A stretch of DNA of 64,000 bases, from positions 46,574 through 110,573 of the forward strand of contig NZ_KZ845672.1 in NCBI RefSeq assembly GCF_003313465.1. Reading direction: 5' to 3'. The DNA comes from Thermoflavimicrobium daqui (GTDB taxonomy: Bacteria > Bacillota > Bacilli > Thermoactinomycetales > Thermoactinomycetaceae). Made by a program: the position numbers and the translations under genes. Shown here one piece after another: positions 63,198-64,000 of the stretch. Every line of letters starts with the position of its first letter. Positions within the stretch are counted from its first letter, which is position 1. The notes below the pieces were generated by a model. The model was not told the DNA's origin and ran no database searches. It was given only the letters and a program-made list of their open reading frames with translations.

Positions 63198-63694
63198 GTT
63201 CTTTTTTTATTTTTTTTGACCGTAATTGCTTTCATAATTCAGCAGCGACATCAATAACTCTATCAGATATATTAGATCATGTCAATAGTTTTTTATAATC
63301 TATTTCTTTTTTCAAGGTAAGGCCTTTAATGGTTCTCTAAGATACTTTTTAGGAACCCCAATAAACCTATCCCACTTTTGCTATGGCTTTGAAGTGGGCA
63401 TTTCCTACCATCAGAGATAAGAAGCTCCCACATATAGAAGTGTTTGCTTTCTGTATTCGATCCAATTGGTCAGAAAGCTCTCTTAGATTTCTAAGTAAAC
63501 AACAGGTACCAAAGTTGCGTGCCTGCCGGGAATAAACCATCTACTCCTTTTCACCTAGGAGAACCATAGATACGTTTGTTTCATGGAAACATCGAGATGA
63601 TTAATTTCCCCATAGAGCAATTTGACTATCCCATTGTATCTCTTACTGTCTCGCAAATAACTATTAGCTTTTTACTTTGACCTACGAACACGTT

Positions 63695-63736
63695 AAAAAG
63701 GAGCTAACGCATAAGATTATGCGTTAGCTCCTTTTT
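63695..63736 (-). terminator. rRNA operon terminator
   Basis: AAAAAGGAGCTAACGCATAA pairs almost fully with TATGCGTTAGCTCCTTTTT; T-run on the minus strand, directly after 5S rRNA. Confidence 0.92.
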
Positions 63737-63741
63737 AGATT

Positions 63742-63859
63742 GCCTGGCAATGACCTACTCTCCCAGGGGTCTGCACCCCAAGTACCATCGGCGCTGAAGG
63801 GCTTAACTGTCGTGTTCGGGATGGGAACGAGTGGAACCCCTTCGCTATAATCACCAGAC
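63742..63859 (-). rRNA. rrf: 5S ribosomal RNA
   Basis: 118 nt. Contains CGTTCCCATCCCGAACACG and GTTAAGCCCTTCAGCGCC, GATGGTACTTGGGG, and terminal helix GTCTGGTGAT/ATTGCCAGGC. Confidence 0.96.
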
Positions 63860-63955
63860 GTTTCCCAGAATCTGTGATTCTGGGACAATATTTAGATGTG
63901 TGAATCACACACCTTGAAAATTAGAAAGGAAATGAAGTCAGAGTGAGAGTAAGTA

Positions 63956-64000
63956 GGTTAAGCCCTCGACCGATTCGTATCCGTCAGCTAAACACATTGC
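63956..64000 (-). rRNA. rrl: 23S ribosomal RNA, 3' end
   Basis: The minus strand ends ATCGGTCGAGGGCTTAACC, the conserved 3' end of bacterial 23S rRNA; the rest is beyond the window. The exact mature end is approximate. Confidence 0.9.

Noticed and set aside
62913..63257. 114-codon + strand ORF
   Set aside because: Runs antisense across three tRNA genes; a by-product of tRNA sequence.
63360..63440. Possible end of an IS200/IS605 element near the CCCACTT/AAGTGGG hairpin
   Set aside because: Only a short hairpin, with no transposase or match to the other repeats.
1..64000. CRISPR array
   Set aside because: No series of regularly spaced direct repeats was seen.

Overview
The window is low-G+C DNA from a spore-forming Firmicute of the Bacillales type. 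Evidence: the cdaA-cdaR-glmM-glmS order with a glmS ribozyme, a SleL-type spore-cortex enzyme, Fur/CsoR/YtrA-type operators, Bacillus-like -35/-10 promoters and an rrn-linked tRNA cluster in the order Asn-Thr-Glu-Val-Tyr-Gln-Lys-Gly. A thermoactinomycete-like lineage would fit, but this is a guess. Most genes lie on the minus strand. Layout: 1-8.7 kb holds the start of acpS, two tiny membrane proteins, an AraC regulator paired with a triple-repeat protein that shares its ligand-type domain, a compact YtrA-type GntR/ABC operon with its operator, and two oligopeptide-binding lipoproteins. 9.2-14 kb holds NfeD/flotillin, a Tat-exported dimethylformamidase-like protein and a TetR/SMR efflux pair. 

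The most striking part is 14.2-20.6 kb: a retron-like operon made of an ARM/HEAT-repeat protein, a winged-helix/SWIM zinc-finger protein and a reverse transcriptase with the retron NAxxH, YADD and VTG motifs. Two tandem non-coding RNAs precede it, with near-identical promoters, the same 9-nt a1/a2 pairing segments and terminators. Only the distal copy carries a 25-bp msd-like stem. The proximal copy lacks it, and its terminator ends about 24 bp from the first start codon, so it looks like a regulatory leader. The gene set matches what I recall as the type XIII retron (ARM + WHSWIM + RT). The paired RNA arrangement is what I would call possibly undescribed. A GmrSD-like DUF262/DUF1524 nuclease at 23.4-25.5 kb makes the area a defence island. 

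26-32 kb: SleL, then a Fur-controlled siderophore ABC operon and nitroreductase. 32.6-42.4 kb: an efflux pump with a probable leader-peptide attenuator, a TipA-like MerR regulator, a short GntR regulator sharing an operator with a distant VTT membrane protein, a fatty-acid desaturase, and a BcrC/BcrAB/two-component bacitracin-type resistance block. 42.6-46.4 kb: an HscC-type Hsp70, J-protein and DUF1266 module. 46.4-51.4 kb: copper homeostasis (copA, copZ, csoR, a frameshifted csoR paralogue, a small siroheme protein) with five CsoR-type sites. 51.6-53.8 kb is a graveyard: remnants of a second BcrAB-like transporter and response regulator, and a TnsA fragment of a Tn7-like element immediately downstream of glmS, its classical target. 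53.8-61.3 kb: cdaA-cdaR-glmM-glmS for cyclic di-AMP and cell-wall amino sugar synthesis, and arginase. 62.4-64 kb: eight tRNAs with their own promoter, 5S rRNA and the 3' end of 23S rRNA. A dispersed non-coding repeat family (five copies) is scattered through the right half.
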